From Planctomycetota bacterium (lineage in GTDB: Bacteria > Planctomycetota > SZUA-567), in NCBI GenBank assembly GCA_031261425.1, contig JAISJR010000087.1, forward strand, positions 1 to 41,652: a DNA stretch of 41,652 bases. Reading direction: 5' to 3'. The stretch's first letter is position 1, and each line of letters begins with the position of its first letter. Below are positions 9,138 to 17,349 of this stretch, piece after piece. Below the pieces are notes generated by a model. That model worked only from the letters and a program-made list of their open reading frames with translations. It did not search any database and was not told the origin of the DNA. The position numbers and the translations under genes are program-made.

Positions 9138-10436
9138 GTGGGGACCATAAAAAATGGAAAATTTATTGTTTTTATCAGTTGGTCATCAATATCTCCGGCA
9201 AAAGAAATAGCGGAGGTAATTTATGAATTGTTGAAAGAGATATTTTCAACTGTCGAAGATAAAGTGTCTTTTTTCTACTCAGATAAAGAGATAGCCCATG
9301 GAGATAAATTCTATTCTATCCTTACAAAGAAATTAGCAGAAAGCAATTTTGGAATATTGGTTATCACAAAAAATAATTTTAATAATCCATGGATCTTGTA
9401 TGAGGCAGGTGCGCTATCAAAATTGGAGAAATCATCCGTCATTCCACTGTTGCTTGGTGGTCTTACTGTCGAAAAGATTGAAGATGCGAAGAGTCCGCTC
9501 CGTCAATTCCAAAGCATCACAGACTTGCATAAGGATAAATTTATTGGTGTCGTGCGAGACATATGTGTGAATAAAATACATATCAACAGTGATCTGACGG
9601 AAACGATCACAAAAACCACTGAAAGAAAATGGGGTAATTTCAAAAAGCGTATTGACGACATACTAAATAATGCGGATTACGCCAAAGATGAACTTTCATC
9701 TATGTTTGATACGGTTCTCTACAAAGGTGCCGGCGTAGTTACGGATAACGACAAGAAGATGCTACAGAAAAACACGTTTTTATGGGATGAAACAGTACAA
9801 CGCATTAATGAATTGCTACGCAGTAAAAATCAGATTGAACATGATAATCAGATACGAGACGAGGTGATAACCGATATATTACGTGAGTTGGAATCACATA
9901 TCAATATTCGTAGATTAATTTTCTTTGGTGGAATAGCAACTAAAATAAGAGGTGATGAATTTCTGCGCACATTAGCAAGTTGGTTGCCACTAAATGAAAA
10001 TTCAAAAGTTTTCTTCTGTCACGAAGTCGGCGATGCCGTTGACGCACGCGAGAGAGATGTTAATGACAAAGATGTAAGGGAGAAAAAGATTGGTGGTTAT
10101 GGCGAAATGTCGAAACAGTTGAAAGAGATGGTTGGCGATAAATATAAAAAAAATGTTATAGACATCAAAGTAACAAAACCATTATCGCTTTATATTGTTA
10201 TTATTGGTGATAAATTTCATTTTACGCCAACGCTGACGATACGCTCATCGGAGACGTTTACGATTACATTTACGGCTAATTCAAAAGATGGAAATAGAAA
10301 CGCCTCGCAATTAGTGGATTATATGTTGGATAGGGTTGATGTTGTTGGCAGTGATGCCAATAATAAATTATTCAAGAAAGAACTTGACGAAATAAAGGAA
10401 CATCTGAATCAATCAAATGTGGAGGGTCAATCATGA
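9138..10436 (+). CDS. TIR-domain protein, candidate NADase effector or sensor
   Basis: 432 residues from the GTG at 9138, which has a strong AAGGAGGG seven bases upstream. The ATG at 9111 has no such site. Residues about 8-150 read as a TIR-type domain: KFIVFISWSS at the first strand, VSFFYSDKEIAHGDKF, a strand ILVITKNNF, then NNPWILYEAGALSK, in which Glu89 is the likely catalytic Glu of NAD-cleaving TIR domains. The C-terminal half (from about 230) is helical (WDETVQRINELLRSKNQIEH) followed by an alpha/beta region I do not recognise. The gene is much more AT-rich than clpX. The stop overlaps the next start as ATGA, so translation is coupled. A defence role is inferred from domain type and setting only. 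Confidence 0.8.
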   Translation: MGTIKNGKFIVFISWSSISPAKEIAEVIYELLKEIFSTVEDKVSFFYSDKEIAHGDKFYSILTKKLAESNFGILVITKNNFNNPWILYEAGALSKLEKSSVIPLLLGGLTVEKIEDAKSPLRQFQSITDLHKDKFIGVVRDICVNKIHINSDLTETITKTTERKWGNFKKRIDDILNNADYAKDELSSMFDTVLYKGAGVVTDNDKKMLQKNTFLWDETVQRINELLRSKNQIEHDNQIRDEVITDILRELESHINIRRLIFFGGIATKIRGDEFLRTLASWLPLNENSKVFFCHEVGDAVDARERDVNDKDVREKKIGGYGEMSKQLKEMVGDKYKKNVIDIKVTKPLSLYIVIIGDKFHFTPTLTIRSSETFTITFTANSKDGNRNASQLVDYMLDRVDVVGSDANNKLFKKELDEIKEHLNQSNVEGQS

Positions 10437-11839
10437 ATGAGTCGATTGAAAATGGGGGCGCAACGATAACCTTAAAACGGTTGCATGAGAAGATACGGGA
10501 GGCAAAAAAATGCCTTCGGATTCTTGGTATCCTTGCTCCCGATATAAAATGGGATAGTTTTAAGGATATATTTGCACAAAAGCTACAAGGGGATTTTACT
10601 ATCGAGATTATTGGTGAATCCGAATGTTTAGTAAATGGACAATCCTTATTGGCTGGTGATAGACGAATTAGTGGTGAAAATAAAATATACGAATTAGAAA
10701 GTATCTGGGAAAACTCATTATCTTCATTAAAAAAATTACGTCGTTATTTATTTGATAAAGATTGTTGGACAGAGCCCACTAATGATGCCAAAAAAATTGA
10801 TAAATTCAAAGATATTGGCGACTATAAGCAGAAGTTCTTTCTGCGAACCTGCTATTTGCCGATTCCTATCCCCGTGATTAATATAGATGAAGAATACTTT
10901 ATTACTTTTTCTTTAACGAAATTTGTCAAAGACGATAACGATAAATTTGAAAAAATCGAAAGAAATCACCCTTGGCATAACGAATTCAATAAATACTTCC
11001 GCGCATATCTTACATTTCCTACTACTGATGATAAGAAACATATATTGGCAATAGAGAAATTCTCGACTGAGATGACTAATTTGGGTAATAAACTCGAAGT
11101 TATCGAGTCCTATAATGAGCGCCGTTTGCCAATGGGATTATTGCCACGTTCTTCTTTCTTGGATTTGGACAAATATCATACCAAACAGGTGGTGTGGGCT
11201 TTGATGTTCACCCGTGACGGGAAATTGATATTGCATAAAAGATCTGATAACGCTAGCGATAATCGCAATATGTGGGACAAGTCCGTGGGTGGTCATGTCA
11301 GTCCTGCCGATGTCGACTCCGCCAAAGCCATCGCCAGAGAGATTGCTGAAGAAATGTATCATGATGAAGGGAAAAATGGACAATCTAGTTATGATAAAGT
11401 GGATTTCTTTAAGCCAGACTTGGAAAAAATGATTTTTTTGGGCGAATGGTTGCCGAACCGTCGATACAACATTCCATTTGATGATATCTCAAACGATGTG
11501 AATGAAAATTACTACTTCCGCTTGAATTATGATTTTAGCAAACATTCAATCAACTCGCCTCGAGAATTACCCAATGGCAAGGGAACAAAAGATGTCTATA
11601 CTTTCACAGATGTTTTTGTGTGTATAGTTTCAAAAGAATTGGAAGCAGACGTTATAGATGGTCGTCTTAAGAATTCTGCTTACCAAACATTGGATTTAGA
11701 TAAAATAAAAGAGATGTATTTCGATAATAAAAATCAATTCACGCCGGATATGCGTTACATCATACAGTCAGAATTGTGGAAAGACCTAAATTCTTTTTCG
11801 CTATATGTCCGCGAATACTCGACAAGGAAAAACGGATGA
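10433..11839 (+). CDS. Nudix hydrolase with large N-terminal domain of unknown function
   Basis: 468 residues. The C-terminal half (from about 255) is a Nudix fold: QVVWALMFTRDGKLILHKRS, WDKSVGGHVSP, and the Nudix box at about 287-309 with REIAEEM (Arg302, Glu303, Glu306, Glu307). The box is slightly irregular: the first conserved Glu is replaced by Asp/Val and the spacing is one longer. Nudix enzymes cleave nucleoside diphosphates linked to another group; ADP-ribose or modified nucleotides are plausible here. Residues 1-230 are not recognised. RBS GGAGGG precedes the ATG, and both ends overlap neighbours by four bases. Confidence 0.8.
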   Translation: MNESIENGGATITLKRLHEKIREAKKCLRILGILAPDIKWDSFKDIFAQKLQGDFTIEIIGESECLVNGQSLLAGDRRISGENKIYELESIWENSLSSLKKLRRYLFDKDCWTEPTNDAKKIDKFKDIGDYKQKFFLRTCYLPIPIPVINIDEEYFITFSLTKFVKDDNDKFEKIERNHPWHNEFNKYFRAYLTFPTTDDKKHILAIEKFSTEMTNLGNKLEVIESYNERRLPMGLLPRSSFLDLDKYHTKQVVWALMFTRDGKLILHKRSDNASDNRNMWDKSVGGHVSPADVDSAKAIAREIAEEMYHDEGKNGQSSYDKVDFFKPDLEKMIFLGEWLPNRRYNIPFDDISNDVNENYYFRLNYDFSKHSINSPRELPNGKGTKDVYTFTDVFVCIVSKELEADVIDGRLKNSAYQTLDLDKIKEMYFDNKNQFTPDMRYIIQSELWKDLNSFSLYVREYSTRKNG

Positions 11840-12537
11840 GCGGCAAAATACTACCGTATGCCATTACTTTAACCGGGCAATCGCGCGCCGGTAAATCGTT
11901 TGTTATCGACACAATTAAGGGAATTGCTCGACGAGGTGATTATTGGGGGTTTAGTCCGGTGGTGGTGCAAAAATATACAACGCGTAAATTTAGGGATAAA
12001 GAAATAGAAGCCATTAAGCAAGGGCGTGGACAGGACATGGACGTCAAACCAGTCATCGGTAAATGGAATGAGATGGATGGCGCCAATGATAAGCAATTGT
12101 CGGAGATATGCCTGCGTAAATTTAAAGAGATTAATTGTGATATGGCATACGAACAATATGGCAGTAGATACGGAGTAAAACTCATTGATATTTATCGCCA
12201 TATTGAGCAGGGGCAAACCCCCATCATTATTCTTAATGATATTAGAGTTGTGGCGGACTTGAAAACATTATTAGGAGAACAGTGTTATAGCATCTTTGTT
12301 TTTCGCGAAGTCCCTGATATTGCCACTTACATTCGCGAAAGTAAATTAAGAAACGAAGAAGAAGTAGTAGCAAAGTTGCGTTTTCAGAAAGCCGAAGCCA
12401 TTTATCGCATATATATAGAAAATATCCATTTATTTGATCATTTGCTTCTAAACGTAGAAAACGGAACGCTTGGAGTAGAAAAAATAATAAAACAGATGTT
12501 AAGTCGGATGTGTCTCGCTCCTACGAAATTCAAATAA
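11836..12537 (+). CDS. P-loop kinase, guanylate-kinase-like (first of two)
   Basis: 233 residues. The P-loop is TGQSRAGKSF (residues 13-22). VVQKYTTRKFRDKE resembles the GMP-binding TTR segment of guanylate kinases. YEQYGSRYGVKLIDIYRHIEQG matches the YG-x-x-Y/L-G...V...G pattern of the lid and base-binding region. PIIILNDIRVVADLK and YSIFVFREVPD correspond to the following strands. It is probably a nucleoside monophosphate kinase or nucleotide-modifying relative; the substrate is unknown. The start is set by the ATGA overlap with the Nudix gene. The next gene is a divergent homologue, suggesting a heteromeric pair or a two-step reaction. Confidence 0.75.
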   Translation: MSGKILPYAITLTGQSRAGKSFVIDTIKGIARRGDYWGFSPVVVQKYTTRKFRDKEIEAIKQGRGQDMDVKPVIGKWNEMDGANDKQLSEICLRKFKEINCDMAYEQYGSRYGVKLIDIYRHIEQGQTPIIILNDIRVVADLKTLLGEQCYSIFVFREVPDIATYIRESKLRNEEEVVAKLRFQKAEAIYRIYIENIHLFDHLLLNVENGTLGVEKIIKQMLSRMCLAPTKFK

Positions 12538-12555
12538 TTGAATGAGGCGACGATT

Positions 12556-13179
12556 ATGCAAGGGCATACCCCAAAATTATTTGTCATCGTCGGAAGCCCT
12601 GCGTCTGGCAAAGACGAATTAGTGGCGGCGGTAAATATTATCGGCACTCTGCATGCGGAAATTGTTCGCAAACACACGAGCCGGTCTTGGAAACCAGATG
12701 ATGCCGATGAAATGATATGCGCGCAAATTATGGACGCAGAGACCAACCAAATGAAAGATAATCCCGAGTATGATTTAGCAAATTGCGATATAAAATATAA
12801 TAATTACGGTAGCACCTACGGCATTGACACGGCTAAAATATGGGAAAAACTACGCAACGGCATCTTTCAAGTGGTAGTTATTAGTAATAAAACGGCTTTG
12901 AACAAGATAAAACAAAAATTTGGCAAATTGGCGGTGTTCATTTATGTGTATTCAACCGTGACCAAAGAAGAATGGATAAAAAGAGAAAAGCAAAAAAATA
13001 GGAAAAATCACGATAATTATATTTTACCAAGGGCGAAAAACTTTGATATGGCATGGAACTTATACGAAAATAATTTTTTACTATTTGACCACGTGTTAAT
13101 CTATGCCGAGAGACAAGAAGATTTATTTGACCAGATTTTTAGATTATTTAAAGCATATGAAAACAGATTGATTATATGA
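12556..13179 (+). CDS. P-loop kinase, guanylate-kinase-like (second of two)
   Basis: 207 residues from the ATG at 12556, with GAGG about eight bases upstream; an in-frame TTG at 12538 is less likely. The P-loop is GSPASGKD (13-20). VRKHTSRSWKPDD aligns with the TTR...R...E/D segment of guanylate kinase, and YNNYGSTYGIDTAKIW with its YGT/YGV motif. VVVISNKTALNKIK and AVFIYVYSTVTKEEW follow. Same fold and motif order as the preceding gene, but low identity. AT-rich like the rest of the island and the last gene of the four-gene unit. No terminator is evident directly after it. Confidence 0.75.
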   Translation: MQGHTPKLFVIVGSPASGKDELVAAVNIIGTLHAEIVRKHTSRSWKPDDADEMICAQIMDAETNQMKDNPEYDLANCDIKYNNYGSTYGIDTAKIWEKLRNGIFQVVVISNKTALNKIKQKFGKLAVFIYVYSTVTKEEWIKREKQKNRKNHDNYILPRAKNFDMAWNLYENNFLLFDHVLIYAERQEDLFDQIFRLFKAYENRLII

Positions 13180-13194
13180 GTAGCAACACTTTCT

Positions 13195-13295
13195 GACGTG
13201 GTCGCCGATGTAACAATACGTGCCGATTTCGACTTTGTCGGCAATTTCCGCGCTCGGCGAAATCACCGCCGTCGAATGGATTTTGGTCATAGTCA
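13195..13295 (-). pseudogene. lpxA: 5' fragment of lpxA (UDP-GlcNAc acyltransferase)
   Basis: From an ATG at 13290 on the minus strand the frame reads MTKIHSTAVISPSAEIADKV and then EIGTYCYIGDHV, the standard beginning of LpxA with its hexapeptide pattern. After about 32 residues, at 13195, the match stops at the end of the island. An AGGAATT ribosome site precedes the ATG, and the tail of another frame (TVDFINFYDRN, stop) ends just upstream as in an operon. So this is a cut-off piece of an envelope operon left at the junction, not a working gene. Confidence 0.8.
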
Positions 13296-13425
13296 ATTCC
13301 TGTCGTAAAAGTTAATAAAATCGACCGTCATCATCGCGCCCGCAAAATTATTACGAATGGTAGATAAACCGCTTCGCGAAGCAACGGCGCGGACGGAGGC
13401 AGGTTTCTGAACTTATTTTTTCTCT
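13296..13425. other. Junction remnant between lpxA fragment and clpX repeat
   Basis: On the minus strand a short frame (GLSTIRNNFAGAMMTVDF and on to the stop at about 13293) looks like the 3' end of the gene once upstream of lpxA; I cannot name it. The palindrome CGCTTCGCGAAGC (about 13370) resembles the core of the dispersed intergenic repeats. Nothing else is recognisable. Confidence 0.5.
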
Positions 13426-13608
13426 CACGGGGGCGCGGGCGTTGCGCGGGATTATGGAAAATTATCTGACCGATTTGATGTTTGATTTGCCGGACTTGCC
13501 GCATCACGAGACGTTCACGGTCGATGAAGAATTTATCAAACAGCGCGACCACAAAGTCCGCGACGCGGCGTTGGCGAATTTCCCGCCGGCGCGACAAGCG
13601 AGTTGATG
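13426..13608 (+). repeat. Direct repeat, clpX 3' end, right copy
   Basis: Encodes the last 60 residues of ClpX plus the stop, without the rest of the gene. It differs from 8873-9055 at three synonymous positions. The clpX terminator follows it, so this copy occupies what looks like the original position of the gene end. Confidence 0.95.
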
Positions 13609-13619
13609 CGAGTTGAAAA

Positions 13620-13654
13620 AAAAGACCCGCGTTCGCGCGGGTCTTTTAATTTTT
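13620..13654 (+). terminator. Rho-independent terminator (original clpX terminator)
   Basis: Perfect 12-bp stem AAAAGACCCGCG / CGCGGGTCTTTT with a TTCG loop at 13632-13635, followed by AATTTTT. It sits 12 bases after the stop of the repeated clpX end. The other strand is also nearly terminator-like and would serve the tRNA transcribed toward it. Confidence 0.9.
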
Positions 13655-13730
13655 GGTAGCGAGGACGAGAATCGAACTCGTCACCTGCGGGTTATGAATC
13701 CGCCGCTCTAACCAACTGAGCTACCTCGCC
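13654..13730 (-). tRNA. tRNA-Met (anticodon CAT)
   Basis: 77 nt, minus strand. Acceptor GGCGAGG/CCTCGCT with encoded CCA (TGG at 13654-13656), D-arm GCTC AGTTGGTTA GAGC, anticodon loop TTCATAA, T-arm ACGAG TTCGATT CTCGT. The paired acceptor end and the lack of the GGG/CCC anticodon stem argue against an initiator. CAT could also be an Ile tRNA after lysidine modification. Confidence 0.93.
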
Positions 13731-13855
13731 GCGTCGTTAAAGGCGCGGAATGCTAACGAAGCCGATTTCAATTGCAAGAAGTCGCTTCGGCGACCGATAG
13801 CGTGATAACCGCCAAGAGCAATAAATTCGTGGATACGTTTTTTCAAGGAGTCCAG

Positions 13856-14866
13856 ATGAACGTTTTAGTTACCGGCGGCGCGGGGTATATCGGCAGTCAT
13901 ACCTGCGTCGAACTGTTGAACGCGGGGCATCGGGTTTTGGTTATCGACAACCTGTGCCGGAGCAACCCGGAGGCGCTCAATCGCGTCCGCAAAATCACCG
14001 GCAAAGAATTGCTGTTTCGCCGGATAGATTTATTGGACTACGACCCGTTGCTCGCGGCGTTGCGGGAATTTTCGCCGGACGCGGTCGTTCATTTCGCGGC
14101 GCTGAAAGCGGTGGGCGAGTCGGTGCGAATGCCGCTGACGTATTACGAAAACAATCTCGCCGGCACGTTGAACCTTTGCCGCGCGATGAGCGCCGTGAAC
14201 TGCAAAAATTTGGTGTTCAGTTCTTCCTGCACGGTCTATGGCAATCCGGCGCGGGTGCCGGTTACGGAAGCGTCGCCGACGCAAAACGCCGAGTGTCCTT
14301 ACGGGCGCACGAAATTGTTTGTCGAAGAAATTTTGCGCGACGCGGCGGCGGCGGACGCGGCGTGGCATATCGCGTTGTTGCGCTATTTCAATCCGGTCGG
14401 CGCGCACCCCAGCGGCTTATTGGGCGAAGACCCGCGAGGGACGCCGAACAATTTGCTACCGTATATCGCGTTGGTCGCGGCGGGCAAATTGCCGGAACTG
14501 TCGGTTTTCGGCAATGATTATCCGACGCCGGACGGCACCTGTATCCGCGACTATTTGCACGTCGTCGATTTGGCGAAAGGGCATCTCGCGGCGTTGGACG
14601 GTCTGCCGCGATTCGCTGGGGCGCGGGCGTGGAATTTCGGCACCGGCGCCGGCGTGAGCGTCCTTGAAGTCATCGCGGCGTTCGCGTCCGTCAGCGGCAA
14701 AAAAATTCCGTATAAAATCGCGCCGCGGCGCGCCGGCGATGTCGTCGCGACTTACGCCGACCCGACGCGCGCCCGTGAAGAATTGAATTGGTCAGCCGAA
14801 TTGCCGCTCGCGCAAATGTGCGCCGACGCTTGGCGGTGGCAGACGCAAAATCCCGACGGCTATTAA
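13856..14866 (+). CDS. galE: UDP-glucose 4-epimerase
   Basis: 336 residues, normal length for the short-chain dehydrogenase-type epimerase that interconverts UDP-glucose and UDP-galactose. The NAD-binding motif TGGAGYIGSH is at the N-terminus. VIDNLCRSNPEAL, HFAALKAVGESV, SSSCTVYG (Cys in place of the usual Ala), the catalytic YGRTK, LRYFNPVGAHPSGLLGEDP and RDYLHVVDLAKGH are all in order. The ATG at 13856 has AAGGAG eight bases upstream; the longer upstream frame is not family-like. It could supply UDP-galactose to the glycan cluster at 31-37 kb, though it is not linked to it. Confidence 0.95.
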   Translation: MNVLVTGGAGYIGSHTCVELLNAGHRVLVIDNLCRSNPEALNRVRKITGKELLFRRIDLLDYDPLLAALREFSPDAVVHFAALKAVGESVRMPLTYYENNLAGTLNLCRAMSAVNCKNLVFSSSCTVYGNPARVPVTEASPTQNAECPYGRTKLFVEEILRDAAAADAAWHIALLRYFNPVGAHPSGLLGEDPRGTPNNLLPYIALVAAGKLPELSVFGNDYPTPDGTCIRDYLHVVDLAKGHLAALDGLPRFAGARAWNFGTGAGVSVLEVIAAFASVSGKKIPYKIAPRRAGDVVATYADPTRAREELNWSAELPLAQMCADAWRWQTQNPDGY

Positions 14867-14936
14867 CAATTAACAATTCATAATTAAAGAGCGCGGAGCG
14901 CAACCGAATCCCTAATTGAGAATTGTTAATTGTTTT
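14867..14936. repeat. Heptad-arm inverted repeat, ACAATTA type
   Basis: ACAATTA units on the left and TGTTAATTG on the right around a GAGCGCGGAGCGCAACC core. It lies between the convergent galE and the NrdG-like gene, where it could end transcription from both sides. Confidence 0.7.
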
Positions 14937-15658
14937 CACTTCCCATACCGCAACAAAACGTTCGCGTGTTCGCGCCGCGCGACGGCGGCGAGGGCGTCCA
15001 ATTCTTCGCGGGGGTAGCGGTCGGTGCCGGCGGTTTTGGCGTCCAACATTTCTATGTCGTTCTCGTATTGTTGCAGAATCCACAAGGCGCGCGGGCACGC
15101 CAATTCGCGCGCCATCGTCGCCAAAATTTCACGGTTGACGTAACGCGGACACAACGTGGTATGAAACTCAATTTCAGCCACGGTCTCCGGCGCGGCTTGC
15201 CGCGCGAGGTCATAACTTTCGCGCACGGCGGCGACTTCCGCGGCGGTTATTCCCGCCAACCGCGCCAATCGTTCGCTCGGCGCTTTGTAGTCGAAACTTA
15301 AACAGGCCGGCAATTTTTCCGTCAGCAATCGGGCGACGACCGCCGGTTGCGAGCCGTTGGTCGAAAGTTTGACCGGTAGCGGCAAGGCGTGTAATTCGCG
15401 GATAAACTCGATTAAATCCGGTTGCAAGGTCGGCTCGCCGCCGGTGATGACGATGCCGTCGAGCCAGTCGCGTTTTTGGCGGAGGGTCGCCGCGATTTTT
15501 TCCGGCGCAATTGCCGGCAACGTCGCAAAATCGGCGACGAGCCGCGCGCCGTGGCAATAGGCGCACCGCCAGTTACAGCCGCCGGTAAAAACGACCGCCG
15601 CCACGCGCCCCTCCCATTCATTAAAACTGCTCGGCAAAAATCCGCGAAAGTTCATCAT
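14936..15658 (-). CDS. Radical-SAM activating enzyme, anaerobic ribonucleotide reductase activase (NrdG) type
   Basis: 240 residues. The radical-SAM cluster motif is CNWRCAYCH, after GRVAAVVFTGG. VITGGEPTLQPDL is the SAM-binding GGEP motif, and VKLSTNGSQPAV and ACLSFDYKAPSERL follow as in activases for glycyl-radical enzymes. It would bind a [4Fe-4S] cluster and SAM and install a glycyl radical on a partner enzyme, most likely class III ribonucleotide reductase. No nrdD or other glycyl-radical enzyme is in the window, so the partner is inferred. It points to anaerobic growth. Confidence 0.85.
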   Translation of the reverse strand: MMNFRGFLPSSFNEWEGRVAAVVFTGGCNWRCAYCHGARLVADFATLPAIAPEKIAATLRQKRDWLDGIVITGGEPTLQPDLIEFIRELHALPLPVKLSTNGSQPAVVARLLTEKLPACLSFDYKAPSERLARLAGITAAEVAAVRESYDLARQAAPETVAEIEFHTTLCPRYVNREILATMARELACPRALWILQQYENDIEMLDAKTAGTDRYPREELDALAAVARREHANVLLRYGK

Positions 15659-15671
15659 TTCCCCGCTTATG

Positions 15672-15795
15672 GATTAGAGTTTAGAGTTTAGAGTTTAGCA
15701 AAGGTTGCGCTTCGCGCATTTTTAAGATAAAAACTCCATTCTCTCAACTCTGAACTCTGAACTCTCAACTCTCAACTCTAAACTCTAAACTCTCT
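15672..15795. repeat. Heptad-arm inverted repeat, GAGTTTA/AACTCTC type
   Basis: (AGAGTTT) units, then the core GGTTGCGCTTCGCGCATTTTTAAG...AAAACTCCAT, then nine or so AACTCT(C/A/G) units. The core is the same as that at 40492-40612. It separates two same-strand genes (proS upstream, the NrdG-like gene downstream). Confidence 0.8.
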
Positions 15796-15802
15796 CGCCA
15801 AC

Positions 15803-17311
15803 TCAATACGCTTTTGCGAACACCGCGCGCCCTTGACTTGCGTTGCCGCAGAAAACGCATTTGCCCGCGGCTTTTTCGGCGGCGAGCGGGAGGCAGCGAA
15901 TCGTGATTTTTTGCGCGTTGGCGCGTTGCTCGCAAACCGCGCCGCCGCACCAAGGCGACAGCGCAAAACCGCCGTGAACTTCCGGTTTGTCGGCGTTTTG
16001 CGGCGTGAAAAATTGCTCAAATTCCGCGAGGTCGTCAATCTCGCGCGTGTGGTCGGCGCGGAATTTTTTCGCGGCGGCGAACATTTCGCGTTGCATCGTT
16101 GCTAAAATTTCCGGCGTCCGCGCGATAAATTCGGCGCGCGAAAAGCCCTCTTTCTTTTCGCGGTTGCGGATGCCGACAAAAACGCCGTCTTTCTCCACGT
16201 CGCGCAAACCGATTTCGACGCGGAGCGGCACGCCTTTTTTCACCCATTGCCAGCCCTTGTCGCCGCTACTTAAATCGCGGCGGTCGATGACCGCGCGCAC
16301 CGGCGCGCCGTCGTAAATTTGTTCGCGCAACCGCGCCGCCGTTTCCTCGCAATATGCCAATACTTTTTCGCGGTCGGCGTCGGCGCGGATAATCGGCAAA
16401 ACGACGATATGCTCCGGCGCCACGCGCGGCGGCATTATCAGCCCGTTGTCGTCGGCGTGCGTCATAATCAAGCCGCCGATAAGCCGCGTCGAAACGCCCC
16501 AACTCGTCGTCCACGCCGTTTCGATTTTACCCTCGCGATTCTGAAACTGTATGCCGCTGGCGCGGGCGAAATTTTGTCCGAGAAAATGACTCGTCCCCGC
16601 TTGCAACGCCTTGCGGTCTTGCATCATCGCCTCGATGCACAGCGTCGCGACCGCGCCGGGGAAACGCTCGCCCGCCGTTTTTTCGCCGGTGATGACCGGC
16701 ATCGCCAAATAATTTTCGGCGAAATCGCGATACACTTCGAGCATTTTCCGCGTTTCTTCCCACGCCTCTTTTTCCGTTTCGTGGACGGTGTGTCCCTCCT
16801 GCCACAAAAATTCGGCGGTGCGCAAAAACAGCCGCGTGCGCATTTCCCAGCGCACGACGTTCGCCCATTGATTGATGAGAATTGGCAGGTCGCGGTAACT
16901 CTGCACCCATTTGGCGTAAGTCGCGCCGATGATGGTTTCGGAAGTCGGGCGGACAATTAACGGCTCGTCGAGAACGCCGACCGGTTTCAATTTGCCGTCG
17001 CCGTCGGCTTCGAGGCGGTGATGGGTTACGACGGCGCACTCTTTGGCGAAACCCTCGACGTGCGCGGCTTCTTTCTCAAAAAACGACAGCGGAATGAACA
17101 GCGGAAAATAGGCGTTTTGATGACCGGTGGCGCGGAACATTTTATCGAGGACGCCGCGCATATTTTCCCAGAGCGCGTAGCCCCACGGCTTGATGACCAT
17201 ACAGCCGCGCACGGCGGAATTTTCGGCGAGTTCGGCGGCGCGAACGACCTGCTGATACCATTCGGGATAATCCTGTTCGCGCGTCGGCGTAATCGCGGTG
17301 GCTGGGGGCAT
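15803..17311 (-). CDS. proS: Prolyl-tRNA synthetase, archaeal/eukaryotic (type 3) class
   Basis: 502 residues; charges tRNA-Pro. There is no internal editing insertion, and the architecture is that of type 3 enzymes. An N-terminal GCMVIKPWGYALWENM leads the catalytic core, with class II motifs RPTSETIIGATYAKW and WEMRTRLFLRTAEFLWQEGH. An anticodon-binding domain follows, then a C-terminal zinc-like domain with CxxC (GKCVFCG), ending in AVFAKAY, the usual Tyr end of this class. The ATG at 17311 has AAAGGA upstream; the longer frame to 17425 reads through a repeat element and is not real. This ProRS class is scattered among bacteria. Confidence 0.96.
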   Translation of the reverse strand: MPPATAITPTREQDYPEWYQQVVRAAELAENSAVRGCMVIKPWGYALWENMRGVLDKMFRATGHQNAYFPLFIPLSFFEKEAAHVEGFAKECAVVTHHRLEADGDGKLKPVGVLDEPLIVRPTSETIIGATYAKWVQSYRDLPILINQWANVVRWEMRTRLFLRTAEFLWQEGHTVHETEKEAWEETRKMLEVYRDFAENYLAMPVITGEKTAGERFPGAVATLCIEAMMQDRKALQAGTSHFLGQNFARASGIQFQNREGKIETAWTTSWGVSTRLIGGLIMTHADDNGLIMPPRVAPEHIVVLPIIRADADREKVLAYCEETAARLREQIYDGAPVRAVIDRRDLSSGDKGWQWVKKGVPLRVEIGLRDVEKDGVFVGIRNREKKEGFSRAEFIARTPEILATMQREMFAAAKKFRADHTREIDDLAEFEQFFTPQNADKPEVHGGFALSPWCGGAVCEQRANAQKITIRCLPLAAEKAAGKCVFCGNASQGRAVFAKAY

Positions 17312-17349
17312 AATTTTTATCCTTTCGGGCGAGGTTTTAGGTAATATCA

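Noticed and set aside
13331-13597. Minus-strand frame of 88 codons ([13 protein letters not shown]...)
   Set aside because: It is the antisense of the duplicated clpX end; the same frame occurs opposite the real clpX.
13654-13730. tRNA as the insertion target of the island
   Set aside because: The tRNA is intact and single, and the duplicated sequence is clpX, not tRNA; no tRNA fragment is seen at the left side.
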